From positions 1-28,480 of the forward strand of contig CAMOHY010000004.1 in assembly GCA_946615495.1 (NCBI GenBank): DNA of 28,480 nucleotides, given 5' to 3'. The notes beneath the pieces are model-generated. The model did not search any database. It worked only from the letters and a program-made list of their open reading frames with translations, and was not told the DNA's origin. The translations under genes and the position numbers were made by a program. This stretch comes from an uncultured Clostridia bacterium (GTDB lineage Bacteria > Bacillota > Clostridia > Christensenellales > Aristaeellaceae). Of this stretch, positions 1 through 7,095 are shown piece after piece; position 1 is the stretch's first letter, and each line of letters begins with the position of its first letter.

Positions 1-34
1 CGATTGTCGCCAGTGGCGACAAAAAATCGGCGGT

Positions 35-243
35 GAAATCAGCCGAAACAAGCGAACTGCCCATGAAGGGCAGTCGCGCCGATTGAGGCTGCGGACGAAC
101 CTCGGACAGCCGCCTGTGGCGGAAATTCTGTCCGAGGTGAGATCAACCGAAAAGGAGCAAGCTGCCCATGAAGGGCAGTTGCGACTATTGAGGTTGCGGA
201 TGGACCGCCGGAAGCCGCCTGCGGCGGATGGACCGCCGATGGA
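35..243. repeat. Two-copy 104-bp tandem repeat rich in hairpins
   Basis: Copy 1 starts at 35 and copy 2 at 139; matching words are offset by 104-105 bases, for example CTGCCCATGAAGGGCAG at 57-73 and 162-178, and TTGAGGCTGCGG versus TTGAGGTTGCGG. Each copy carries a CTGCCC-ATGAA-GGGCAG hairpin extended by a lower stem (GCGA/TCGC at 52-55/74-77; GCAA/TTGC at 157-160/179-182). Copy 1 also holds a 10-bp perfect stem at 100-109/128-137 with a nested CCGCC/GGCGG stem (110-114/118-122). Copy 2 has diverged there. No convincing gene is seen in 1-324; the short open frames have no ribosome binding site or recognisable product. Function unknown; an intergenic structured repeat or a leader RNA is possible. 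Confidence 0.75.
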
Positions 244-266
244 GACTGCCCCCCCATTTTGTTCCC

Positions 267-287
267 GAAGGCGTATTCTACGCCTTC
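267..287 (+). other. 9-bp hairpin in the leader of the solute-binding protein gene
   Basis: GAAGGCGTA (267-275), loop TTC, TACGCCTTC (279-287) form a perfect stem ending 37 bases before the start codon at 325. No T-run follows, so it does not look like an intrinsic terminator. It may be an mRNA-stabilising or processing element. Confidence 0.5.
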
Positions 288-324
288 AAAATAGATGCTA
301 CCCAAATTGAAAAGGAGGATTCCC

Positions 325-1851
325 ATGAAACACCTGAACCGGTTCCTGAGCGTGGTGCTCGCATTGATCCTGTGCCTGGCGCTGATGCCCTCCGCCCTGG
401 CGGCGGACGATTTGAGCCAGGAAGCCAACCTGGTTTTCTATGTGATGGGCGACGCGCCCAAGGATGAAAAAGTGGTGGAGGACGCCATCAATGCCATCCT
501 GAAGGAAAAGTTCAACGCCACCATCGACTTCCAGTTCTCCACCTGGACGGATTTCAGCCTGAAATACAACACTCAGCTGACCTCCGGCGGCGCGGACCTG
601 ATCTATATCGCCAACTGGCTGAACTACGGCCTGCTGGCCCGCGCCGGCGCCTTCCTGGAATTGGACGATTTGCTCAATGAATACGCGCCTGAGCTGCGCG
701 CCCTGGCGGGCGAAGACATGCTGAATATGTGCCGCGTGGAGGGCGAGCTTTACGCCGTGCCCGCCCTGTGGCCCGAATACGTGCCCCTGGGCATCAAGTA
801 CCGCGAGGACCTGCGCGCCAAGTATGACCTGCCCTACCCGGACAGCCTGGAAAACATGGAAGCGTATTTCGCCGGCGTCAAGGAGCATGAGCCCGATCAG
901 CCCATCCTGCAGTGCACCACCAGCGAAAGCGCCAGCTCCCTGAGCGTGGCCTTCGACGCCGCCAACGTGCTGAACATGAAGTACCCCTGGACCAACGCCA
1001 ACGGCTTCCCCTATGGCCTGACCTCCAATTACAATACGCCGGACCAGGTGTACGATTACTGGTTCTCCGATGATTTTGTGGAGGATATGAAGCTGCTGAA
1101 AAGGTGGGCGGACATGGGCTTCTGGAGCAAGAGCGCCCTGAGCGACGCCAACGACAGCGAAGCCTACGACAACGGCCTGGCCATTGCCGCCGTCGCCGGC
1201 ATGAACCCCAACAAGCAAATTTCCTCCGCCAATAACTTTGCCAAGGACCATCCCGATTGGGAAAGCGCCTACATCACCTACGGCGAGGTGACGGGCGTTT
1301 TGTTCCCCGGCCATGCCACCCAGAACGGCACCGCCATCGTGCGCGGCACCAAGTATCCCGAACGCTGCGCCATGATTCTGAATTACCTGATGACCAACGA
1401 GGAAATGAACGACCTGGTGCAGTACGGCATCAAGGGCGTGCATTACGACGTGGTGGACGGCATCTATCAGGAGCTGAGCGAAGATTTCCGCTATGAAAAC
1501 TTCAACACCTGGAACCTGCGCGTGAACGATTACAAGCTGCCCCAGGAATCCGACGTGGCGCTGCAGGCTATGTTTGACAAGTACAATGAAATCGCCCAGA
1601 AGACCAAGTTCCCCAACGTGAACATCTATGGCGGCTTCACCGAGGATTACACCGATTACGAGTTTGAACGCACCGCCGTTTCCAATGTGATGCGGCAGTA
1701 TCTGGCGCCCATCCAGGCCGGCCTGGTGGACGATGTGGACGCCGCTGTGGCCGAATTCCGGCAGAAGGTGATGGACGCCGGGCTGCAGGCCTGCCGGGAC
1801 GGCTTCACCGAGCAGTGGGTGGCCTACTGCGAAGAATATGGCTACCAATAA
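325..1851 (+). CDS. Sugar ABC transporter solute-binding protein, LipO/LplA-like
   Basis: A 508-residue exported binding protein that would capture an oligosaccharide outside the membrane for a CUT1-type ABC importer. The start at 325 follows AAAGGAGG (311-318) at good spacing; the in-frame extension to 295 would include this site and is rejected. Residues 1-26 form a signal peptide with probable cleavage after SALA; there is no lipobox cysteine, so anchoring is not by the usual lipoprotein route. The mature N-terminus (LVFYVMGDAPKDEKVVEDAI) and the following WTDFSLKYNTQLTSGGADLI segment are typical of the large LipO/LplA/YtcQ group, which usually works with LplB/YtcP-type permeases. No permeases follow; they may lie upstream of the window. 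Next downstream is a GH5 enzyme, so a beta-linked plant glycan is plausible. The substrate is inferred, not shown. Confidence 0.88.
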   Translation: MKHLNRFLSVVLALILCLALMPSALAADDLSQEANLVFYVMGDAPKDEKVVEDAINAILKEKFNATIDFQFSTWTDFSLKYNTQLTSGGADLIYIANWLNYGLLARAGAFLELDDLLNEYAPELRALAGEDMLNMCRVEGELYAVPALWPEYVPLGIKYREDLRAKYDLPYPDSLENMEAYFAGVKEHEPDQPILQCTTSESASSLSVAFDAANVLNMKYPWTNANGFPYGLTSNYNTPDQVYDYWFSDDFVEDMKLLKRWADMGFWSKSALSDANDSEAYDNGLAIAAVAGMNPNKQISSANNFAKDHPDWESAYITYGEVTGVLFPGHATQNGTAIVRGTKYPERCAMILNYLMTNEEMNDLVQYGIKGVHYDVVDGIYQELSEDFRYENFNTWNLRVNDYKLPQESDVALQAMFDKYNEIAQKTKFPNVNIYGGFTEDYTDYEFERTAVSNVMRQYLAPIQAGLVDDVDAAVAEFRQKVMDAGLQACRDGFTEQWVAYCEEYGYQ

Positions 1852-1862
1852 TCCGCAAAGTA

Positions 1863-1871
1863 TGCTATAAT
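1863..1871 (+). promoter_or_regulatory. Extended -10 promoter candidate
   Basis: TGC followed by TATAAT (1866-1871), preceded by TA, matches the extended -10 pattern TRTGNTATAAT. No good -35 lies 17 bases upstream, which is tolerated by extended -10 promoters. It sits just after the stop of the solute-binding protein gene and would drive the GH5 and LacI genes. Confidence 0.45.
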
Positions 1872-1886
1872 ACATCATCATTCCTT

Positions 1887-1916
1887 GCTGCCGGAGAGGA
1901 ATTCCTCTCCGGCAGC
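1887..1916. repeat. 30-bp perfect inverted repeat
   Basis: Two 15-base arms (1887-1901 and 1902-1916), beginning GCTGCCGGAG, meet without a spacer at a central GAATTC. It lies about 15 bases after the -10 candidate and 29 bases before the GH5 start. No T-run follows, so it is not a standard terminator; it could be an operator or an mRNA hairpin between the two genes. The centre differs from the central CG typical of LacI operators. Confidence 0.6.
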
Positions 1917-1945
1917 GCTCTGATAAGCGAGGATGGGAAAACGCT

Positions 1946-3577
1946 ATGAAAAAGACTGTCAACCGCAGCCGCGTCAGCGGTTTCCTGGATGTGAAGGGCC
2001 GGAAGATTGTAAACGGCGCAGGGGAAGAAGTGCTGCTCATGGGCTGGGGCCTGGGCAACTGGCTGCTGTGCGAGGGCTATATGTGGCTGGCCTATGACCT
2101 GCCCCGGTTTGACCGCCCCCGGCGCATTGAAACCGTGGTGGAGGAATTGACCGGGAAAAACTGGGCGGATAAATTCTGGAAACGCTTCCGCGCCAATTAT
2201 ATTACCGAAAATGATATTCAGATGATGGCGGACATGGGCTACAATTCCGTGCGCATCCCCATCAATTCCCGCCTGTTTCTAAAGGAAGGCCCCGGCGTCA
2301 ATTTCCTGGAGGAGGGCTTTGAATGCCTGGACCGGGTGATCGATTGGTGCGAGCAGTACAAGCTGTACGCGTTCATTGATCTTCACGGCGCTCCCGGCGG
2401 ACAGACCGGCGCCAACATCGACGATTCCGTGGACGATGTTTGCCGGCTGCTCATGGATCAGGATCAGTTTGAAAAAGGGCTGTGCCTGTGGGAAAAAATC
2501 GCCCAGCGGTATGCCGGAAGGTGGATCGTGGGCGGGTATGATTTGCTCAACGAGCCCGTGCGTCCCGTGCGCTTTGAGGGCGACAGGAGCCTGGAAGAGT
2601 ATGTGCCGAGGCTGATTGAGTTTTATGAAAAGTGCATCCAGCGCATCCGCAAAGTGGACCAAAAGCATTTGATTACCCTGGAGGGCCATCATTGGGCCAC
2701 GGAAACGGACATTTTCACCCATTCCTACGACCCCAAAATGGTCATCCATTTCCATCGCTACGGCTGCCCGCCGGATATTTCGGCGTTCACGCCCTGGCTG
2801 GAGCTGTCTCAAAGGCTGAACGCCCCTTTGTGGCTGGGCGAAACAGGGGAAAACACCATGGAATGGTTTTCCGCGCTGATGCCGCTGGCCGCCAGCCTGG
2901 ATATCGGCGTCAATATGTGGCCCTGGAAAAAAATGAACTGCCAGAATTCGCCCTGCTCGGTGATTCCGCCCATGGAATGGCAGCTGATTCTGGAATATGC
3001 CCGCAGCGGCGCCCATCCGGGGTATGAAAAGGCGCAGAAAATTCTGAATGAATACCTGAAAAATATGCTGGTGGAGAATTGCCATATCAATGAGGCGCTG
3101 GCCACCAATGTGTTCAGGGTGCCGGGGTGCACCATCGCCGGCACGGATTTTGATGAGCTGCCGGGCCTTGGCGCGTCCTACTGGCACACGGGAAAAGCGC
3201 AGAATACCACGTCCTACCGGGGCAATACGGGAATGACCCTTCACCACCGCTACGCTGACCGGACCAAGCGCTTCCCCTTCGACGGGGAATGGGCCCAGTA
3301 TGTGCTGCGGCTGGGGGAAGGCGAGTTTGCCTGCTATTCCCTGTATGATGTGACGGTGCTTTCCAAGCTGGAGGTGGCCTGCTATACCGAGGGCCAGGCC
3401 CAAATTGAGGTATATCAGGACGAACAGCTGCTGGGACGGTTTGATTTGAGCGCCGCGCCGCACCGGCAGATTCTGTCCAGCATGCACCTGAACAATGCGG
3501 ACGCGTGCGTACTGAAGCTGAAAGCCATTCGAGGAACGGTGGATATCGAAACCCTGCGGACGGAAACGGACGCGTGA
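1946..3577 (+). CDS. Glycoside hydrolase family 5-type enzyme with C-terminal beta domain
   Basis: A 543-residue protein without signal peptide, so probably cytosolic, acting on imported oligosaccharides. The N-terminal 1-350 region reads as a clan A TIM barrel: GWGLGNWLLCEGYMW (33-47), SVRIP with Arg103, DLHG (145-148), DLLNEP with acid/base Glu203, HFHRY with His270 and Tyr272, and LWLGETGE with nucleophile Glu299. These match the GH5 set. Residues from about 390 to the end look like a beta-sandwich carbohydrate-binding domain of the CBM6/35 type (SYRGNTGMTLHHRY, then YEV-like strands). The ribosome site is weak (CGAGG at 1928-1932, 13 bases upstream). A LacI regulator follows after 40 bases. 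GH5 contains many specificities (glucan, mannan, xylan), so the substrate is not assigned. Confidence 0.85.
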   Translation: MKKTVNRSRVSGFLDVKGRKIVNGAGEEVLLMGWGLGNWLLCEGYMWLAYDLPRFDRPRRIETVVEELTGKNWADKFWKRFRANYITENDIQMMADMGYNSVRIPINSRLFLKEGPGVNFLEEGFECLDRVIDWCEQYKLYAFIDLHGAPGGQTGANIDDSVDDVCRLLMDQDQFEKGLCLWEKIAQRYAGRWIVGGYDLLNEPVRPVRFEGDRSLEEYVPRLIEFYEKCIQRIRKVDQKHLITLEGHHWATETDIFTHSYDPKMVIHFHRYGCPPDISAFTPWLELSQRLNAPLWLGETGENTMEWFSALMPLAASLDIGVNMWPWKKMNCQNSPCSVIPPMEWQLILEYARSGAHPGYEKAQKILNEYLKNMLVENCHINEALATNVFRVPGCTIAGTDFDELPGLGASYWHTGKAQNTTSYRGNTGMTLHHRYADRTKRFPFDGEWAQYVLRLGEGEFACYSLYDVTVLSKLEVACYTEGQAQIEVYQDEQLLGRFDLSAAPHRQILSSMHLNNADACVLKLKAIRGTVDIETLRTETDA

Positions 3578-3617
3578 TTCTTTGCCTCGAAAACGGCAAA
3601 AAAGGTGGAACAAGAGC

Positions 3618-4613
3618 ATGAACAAAATCACGATCAAGGATGTGGCGCGGGAAGCGGGCGTATCCATCGCCACCGTGTCCAACGCGCTGAACGGCTCCGA
3701 CGTGGTGCTGCCCAAAACACGGGAACACGTGCTGGACGTGGCCAAGCGGCTCAACTATATCCCCAATGTGAACGGCAGGCAGCTGCGCGCCGCGCAGACC
3801 CACAACATCGGCCTGTTCGTTCCCTCCATGGCGGGCAGCTACTATGGCGACATGGCCGATACCATTCATTACCTGTGCAAAAAATACGGGTATGAGCTGC
3901 ATATCTTTATCGTGGACGAGGAAAAGCCGCTGCTGCCGGCCCTGCAAAATCAGAGCATCGACGGCGCGATCATCATGTACGGCATGCTGGGCGAGGAGGA
4001 CAAAAAACGGCTGATCCGCTCCCGCATGCCCGCGGTGTTCATGGATCAGGAGCTGGCGGCGGAAAGCATTTCCAGCGTGATTTACGAATCCTACCGCCAT
4101 GGCCGGATGGCGGCGGAATATCTGCTGGGTCTGGGCCACCGGAATTTGATGCACATATTTGGCGTTTCCAATAATTTTGACAGCATGCGGCGCCAGGCGG
4201 GGTTTGAAGACGCCCTGCGGGACGCGGGCGTGGCGCTGCGCCCGGAAAATATTCTGATCGGCCGCTTTGAGCAGGCCGCCGCCTACCGCTCCATGCACCG
4301 TTTTTTGAAGGAAGGCCATACGCTGCCGGACGCCGTTTTTGCCGCCAACGATCTAAGCGCCCTGGGCTGCATCAAGGCCTTGCAGGAATATCATATCCGG
4401 GTGCCGCAGGATATCAGCATCATGGGCTGCGACGATCATCTGCTCAGCGGCTACGTCACGCCGGGCCTGACCACCATCCGCACCCACATGGAGGAGCTGG
4501 CGGTGGAAGCGGCCAAGGAGGTTTTCCGCCTCATCGGCGGCGGAAGCGGGCGCATTCAGCATCTTGCCGGAGATATCGTGGTGCGCCATTCCTGCGCTAT
4601 CCGGCGTTCCTAA
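3618..4613 (+). CDS. LacI-family transcriptional regulator
   Basis: A 331-residue repressor type. The start at 3618 is chosen because AAAGGTGG (3601-3608) precedes it and the protein then begins MNKITIKDVAREAGVS, the usual LacI N-terminus; an upstream in-frame ATG at 3582 adds 12 residues without a ribosome site. Residues 4-26 are the helix-turn-helix (DVAREAGVSIATVSNALNG), followed by the hinge and a periplasmic-binding-like ligand domain (THNIGLFVPS from about residue 59; FAANDLSALGCIKAL; ISIMGCDDHLLSGYVTPGLTTI). The family binds a sugar or sugar phosphate and leaves its operator. It lies in the same direction as the GH5 gene and probably controls the 325-4613 unit, but no LacI-type operator was recognised near 325 or 1946. 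Confidence 0.92.
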   Translation: MNKITIKDVAREAGVSIATVSNALNGSDVVLPKTREHVLDVAKRLNYIPNVNGRQLRAAQTHNIGLFVPSMAGSYYGDMADTIHYLCKKYGYELHIFIVDEEKPLLPALQNQSIDGAIIMYGMLGEEDKKRLIRSRMPAVFMDQELAAESISSVIYESYRHGRMAAEYLLGLGHRNLMHIFGVSNNFDSMRRQAGFEDALRDAGVALRPENILIGRFEQAAAYRSMHRFLKEGHTLPDAVFAANDLSALGCIKALQEYHIRVPQDISIMGCDDHLLSGYVTPGLTTIRTHMEELAVEAAKEVFRLIGGGSGRIQHLAGDIVVRHSCAIRRS

Positions 4614-4635
4614 TACTGTTACTTAATTAAATTTT

Positions 4636-4680
4636 CTGGGGGGAACCGCTCTTTGGAGCCCAAAGAGCGGTTTCCCCCAG
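4636..4680. other. Long 20-bp hairpin after the LacI gene
   Basis: Arms 4636-4655 and 4661-4680 pair along 20 bases with a single G-T wobble around a GAGCC loop. No T-run follows on either strand, so it is not a canonical terminator, though it could act as a factor-assisted or RNA-stabilising end of the 325-4613 transcript. A second, weaker hairpin (TCCCCCT 4681-4687 with AGGGGGA 4703-4709) follows directly. Confidence 0.55.
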
Positions 4681-4785
4681 TCCCCCTTCTGAGAAAGGCG
4701 ATAGGGGGAAGCAATTATATCAAAGCAAAGGGGCCGCCTCAAATCGGGAAGTATTCACCAGTTAATCAAGAAAACCTATAAAATT

Positions 4786-4830
4786 TGGCACGGGATTCCA
4801 GCCAACTTGGCAGAATCCCGTGCCATTTTC
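4786..4830. terminator. Bidirectional intrinsic terminator
   Basis: TGGCACGGGATTC (4786-4798) pairs with GAATCCCGTGCCA (4813-4825). On the plus strand the stem is followed by TTTTC; on the minus strand it is followed by AATTTTATAGG. It sits between the convergent LacI genes and can end both, most clearly the minus-strand one whose stop is 46 bases away. The rest of 4614-4871 holds no recognisable gene. Confidence 0.75.
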
Positions 4831-4871
4831 ATTCGGGAAAATGAATTTTGACTCAGCCCAATTTAAGGAAC

Positions 4872-5894
4872 TCATGGAACGGATGAGTGCGTTTTGCAGC
4901 AGGTATCCCGGCATACCAGGGACACGGGCAGAATCACCTGCTGAGGCGGCAGGGAAGGCTCGTGGATGCGGTTGCGCAGCAGGTCAATCGCAGTGCAGGC
5001 TTCTTTTTGCAATTGGCATTCAATGGAACAAATGGGCTTGGGAAAGTTGATGTATCCCAGAATATTATCAAACCCGATGACGGAAAAATCCTTCTCCAAT
5101 CCTTGGCCGCTGTTTTCCAGCATGGTAATCAGGCTCCAGGCCTCCACATCGCAGAATGAAAACAGCCCTGTAACCCCTTGGGCATGCCACTGATTGAGCT
5201 GGAGCAGGATTTGCTGTTCGTTTTCCGGCTCCGCGTAATGAATGTTCCCGGTGGGAATTTCCGCGTCCAGGCAGGCTTGCTGGAAGCCCTCAAAGCGTTT
5301 TCTGCTGGAATAGACCACATGGTGGAAGGAAATCATGGCCAGGTTTCTGTGCCCATGGTCAATCAAATGCCGCCCCGCCAGGTACCCGCCCTGCCAATCG
5401 TCGCAAATTACGCAGTCGTCCGTATCGCCTTCCAGGTAGCGGCTGAGCAGCACAAAGGGAAGGCCGGAGGAGCGAAGCAGGCTAAGCGCCGGCGATTCAA
5501 AGGAGCAGGGCGTGATAAGCACGCCGTCCACCTGCCGGGACAGGGCCATTTCCACCATTTTAATTTCCGTTTCAGGATCATCCTGGGAACACAGGATCAT
5601 GAGCCCATAGCCCAGGCGCACGGCCTCCCGCTGAATCAAATCGCACAGGATGGCATAATATGGATTCATCATGGAGCCGGAAATCATGGCAATGGTTTTG
5701 GTGCGGCCGGAGCGCAGGGAGCTGGCGATATAATTGCGCACATAGCCCATTTCCCTGGCTACCCGCTGGATGCGTTCGCAGGTTTCCCGGCTGATATCTT
5801 CTTTGTTTTTCAGCGCGCGGGATACGGTGTTCACCGTAACGCCTGTGGCGGCTGCAATATCGTGCAGGGTGACGCGTCCTTTTTCCTTCGCCAT
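4872..5894 (-). CDS. LacI-family repressor, divergent from the GH43 operon
   Basis: A 340-residue regulator. The start at 5894 (MAKEKGRVTLHDIAAATG) is preferred because GGAGGG lies nine bases upstream; the alternative Met at 5903 would touch that site and the one at 5966 lies in the promoter. Residues 8-30 are the helix-turn-helix (VTLHDIAAATGVTVNTVSRA), followed by a LacI ligand domain (TKTIAMISGSMMNPYYA; QVDGVLITPCS; HGHRNLAMIS; FSVIGFDNI). The gene faces away from the GH43 and transporter operon, sharing a 246-bp control region with it. A 14-bp palindrome sits in each of the two transcripts just past the predicted start, which fits self-repression and control of the large operon. The inducer is probably an arabinose-containing sugar, by context only. 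Confidence 0.93.
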   Translation of the reverse strand: MAKEKGRVTLHDIAAATGVTVNTVSRALKNKEDISRETCERIQRVAREMGYVRNYIASSLRSGRTKTIAMISGSMMNPYYAILCDLIQREAVRLGYGLMILCSQDDPETEIKMVEMALSRQVDGVLITPCSFESPALSLLRSSGLPFVLLSRYLEGDTDDCVICDDWQGGYLAGRHLIDHGHRNLAMISFHHVVYSSRKRFEGFQQACLDAEIPTGNIHYAEPENEQQILLQLNQWHAQGVTGLFSFCDVEAWSLITMLENSGQGLEKDFSVIGFDNILGYINFPKPICSIECQLQKEACTAIDLLRNRIHEPSLPPQQVILPVSLVCRDTCCKTHSSVP

Positions 5895-5908
5895 ACGTTT
5901 CATCCCTC

Positions 5909-5922
5909 CATGAACGTTCATG
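5909..5922. promoter_or_regulatory. LacI-type operator 1 (CATGAACGTTCATG)
   Basis: A perfect 14-bp palindrome with the central CG typical of LacI operators. It lies roughly 8-21 bases downstream of the predicted start of the minus-strand LacI transcript and ends just upstream of its ribosome site. It differs from the second palindrome at 6051-6064 by only one symmetric pair, so the same protein probably binds both. Confidence 0.75.
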
Positions 5923-5937
5923 TATCCGTTTGCGCTC

Positions 5938-5966
5938 ATTTTATCATAGGGGGAGAAAGCTGTCAA
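5938..5966 (-). promoter_or_regulatory. Sigma-A type promoter of the minus-strand LacI gene
   Basis: Reading the minus strand, TTGACA (5966-5961), a 17-base spacer and TAAAAT (5943-5938), with TGA just before the -10. The expected transcript start is near 5930, about 36 bases before the start codon. Confidence 0.8.
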
Positions 5967-6005
5967 ATGAAATGCACAAAACGGCAGAAAAAAATCCGAA
6001 AAGGC

Positions 6006-6035
6006 TTGACAATATCTATTGATCCATGATACACT
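6006..6035 (+). promoter_or_regulatory. Sigma-A type promoter of the GH43/transporter operon
   Basis: TTGACA (6006-6011), an 18-base spacer and TACACT (6030-6035), with TGA directly before the -10 (extended -10). The expected start is near 6042, about 100 bases before the GTG at 6141. It is the only strong promoter seen upstream of the run of genes to 20854. Confidence 0.75.
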
Positions 6036-6050
6036 ATGTTTGACTCAATA

Positions 6051-6064
6051 CATTAACGTTAATG
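6051..6064. promoter_or_regulatory. LacI-type operator 2 (CATTAACGTTAATG)
   Basis: A perfect 14-bp palindrome with central CG, placed about 9-22 bases past the predicted start of the plus-strand transcript, where a bound repressor would block early transcription. Its centre is 142 bp from the centre of operator 1, a distance that could allow looping. The bases after it (TTATCGTTCACG, near 6066-6077) may be a degenerate half site. Confidence 0.78.
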
Positions 6065-6140
6065 TTATCGTTCACGTTTACCGGAATTTGCATTTTTTAT
6101 TGCGCAACAGCCCCGCGATGGCCCAGAAAGGGGAAGAAAA

Positions 6141-7079
6141 GTGAAAGCATACATCGAACAGCGCGCCGATCCCTATATACTTCGGAAGGATGGATGGTAC
6201 TATTTCACCGCTTCCGTGCCGGAATTCGACCGCATCGTGCTGCGCAAGGCCCGCACGCTCAAGGAGCTGCCGGACGCGGTGGAAAAGGTCGTTTGGGTGC
6301 GCCATCCGCAGGGGCCTATGAGCTGCAACATCTGGGCGCCGGAAATTCACTTTGTGGACGGCAAATGGTACATTTATTTCGCCGCTGCCCGGACGGGCGC
6401 GGATGAAAGCGGCTGTTACGATCATCGCATTTACGCCCTGGAAAACGAAAGCGCCGATCCCATGGAAGGCAGCTTTGTGGAAAAGGGCCGGATCGATACG
6501 GGCTGGGAAAGCTTTTCCCTGGATTCCACCACGGCAGTGTTCCAGGGAAAGCGGTATTTCATTTGGGCCCAGCGGGATTTTGATATTCCAGGCAACAGCA
6601 ATTTATACATTGCCGAAATGAAAAACGCCCTGGAGCTGAAATTGCCTGCCGTGCGGCTGAGCATTCCGGAATATGATTGGGAATGCCAGGGCTTTTTGGT
6701 CAACGAAGGGCCCTCCTGCCTGATTCATGACGGCAATTTGTTCCTGACTTATTCCGCCAGCGCTACGGACGAGCGGTATGCTATGGGAATGCTTTCGCTG
6801 CCCCAAGGCGCCGACCCGCTGGACGCCGCGTCGTGGAAAAAATCGCCCGTGCCGGTGATGGTTTCGGAGCCGGAAAACGAATTGTTCGGCCCTGGGCACA
6901 ATTCCTTTACCGTGGATGAAGAAGGCCATGATTGGCTGGTATTCCACGCCCGGCCCTATCCTGGCTTTCACGGAACGGCGCTGAGCGATCCCAACCGCCA
7001 CTGTTTTTTGCGGCGGGTACAGTATTCGGCGGAGGGAACGCCTGTTTTTCAGGCGGAACGCCGCCCCAATGAGCAATAA
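6141..7079 (+). CDS. GH43 glycosidase, probable cytosolic alpha-L-arabinofuranosidase
   Basis: A 312-residue five-bladed propeller enzyme without signal peptide, expected to remove arabinose (or xylose) from imported oligosaccharides in the cytosol. It starts with GTG at 6141 behind AAAGGGGA (6127-6134). Family residues are visible: RADPYI with general base Asp10, WAPEIHF (65-71), FSLDSTT with the modulating Asp128, FLVNEGP with general acid Glu189, and GPGHNSF with His253. The length equals a bare catalytic domain with no accessory module. It is the first gene after promoter 6006-6035 and the two LacI operators, and a secreted GH43 gene follows after 16 bases. Arabinofuranosidase is favoured over xylosidase because of the arabinan-type neighbours; the sequence alone does not settle it. 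Confidence 0.88.
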   Translation: MKAYIEQRADPYILRKDGWYYFTASVPEFDRIVLRKARTLKELPDAVEKVVWVRHPQGPMSCNIWAPEIHFVDGKWYIYFAAARTGADESGCYDHRIYALENESADPMEGSFVEKGRIDTGWESFSLDSTTAVFQGKRYFIWAQRDFDIPGNSNLYIAEMKNALELKLPAVRLSIPEYDWECQGFLVNEGPSCLIHDGNLFLTYSASATDERYAMGMLSLPQGADPLDAASWKKSPVPVMVSEPENELFGPGHNSFTVDEEGHDWLVFHARPYPGFHGTALSDPNRHCFLRRVQYSAEGTPVFQAERRPNEQ

Positions 7080-7095
7080 TTTCGGAAGGTGAAGC

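Noticed and set aside
83..310. Short plus-strand open frames in the repeat region
   Set aside because: They run through the tandem hairpin repeat, lack ribosome sites, and their translations change with repeat divergence rather than keeping a protein pattern.
298..2058. Long minus-strand open frame opposite the first binding protein and GH5 start
   Set aside because: It is a shadow in GC-rich coding sequence: low-complexity His/Gly/Val-rich translation, no ribosome site and no known domain. The same holds for other long opposite-strand frames, for example 6907-8523, 9904-11124 and 19370-21826.
4636..4680. Intrinsic terminator
   Set aside because: The stem is strong but no T-run follows on either strand; the site at 4786-4830 meets the criteria instead.
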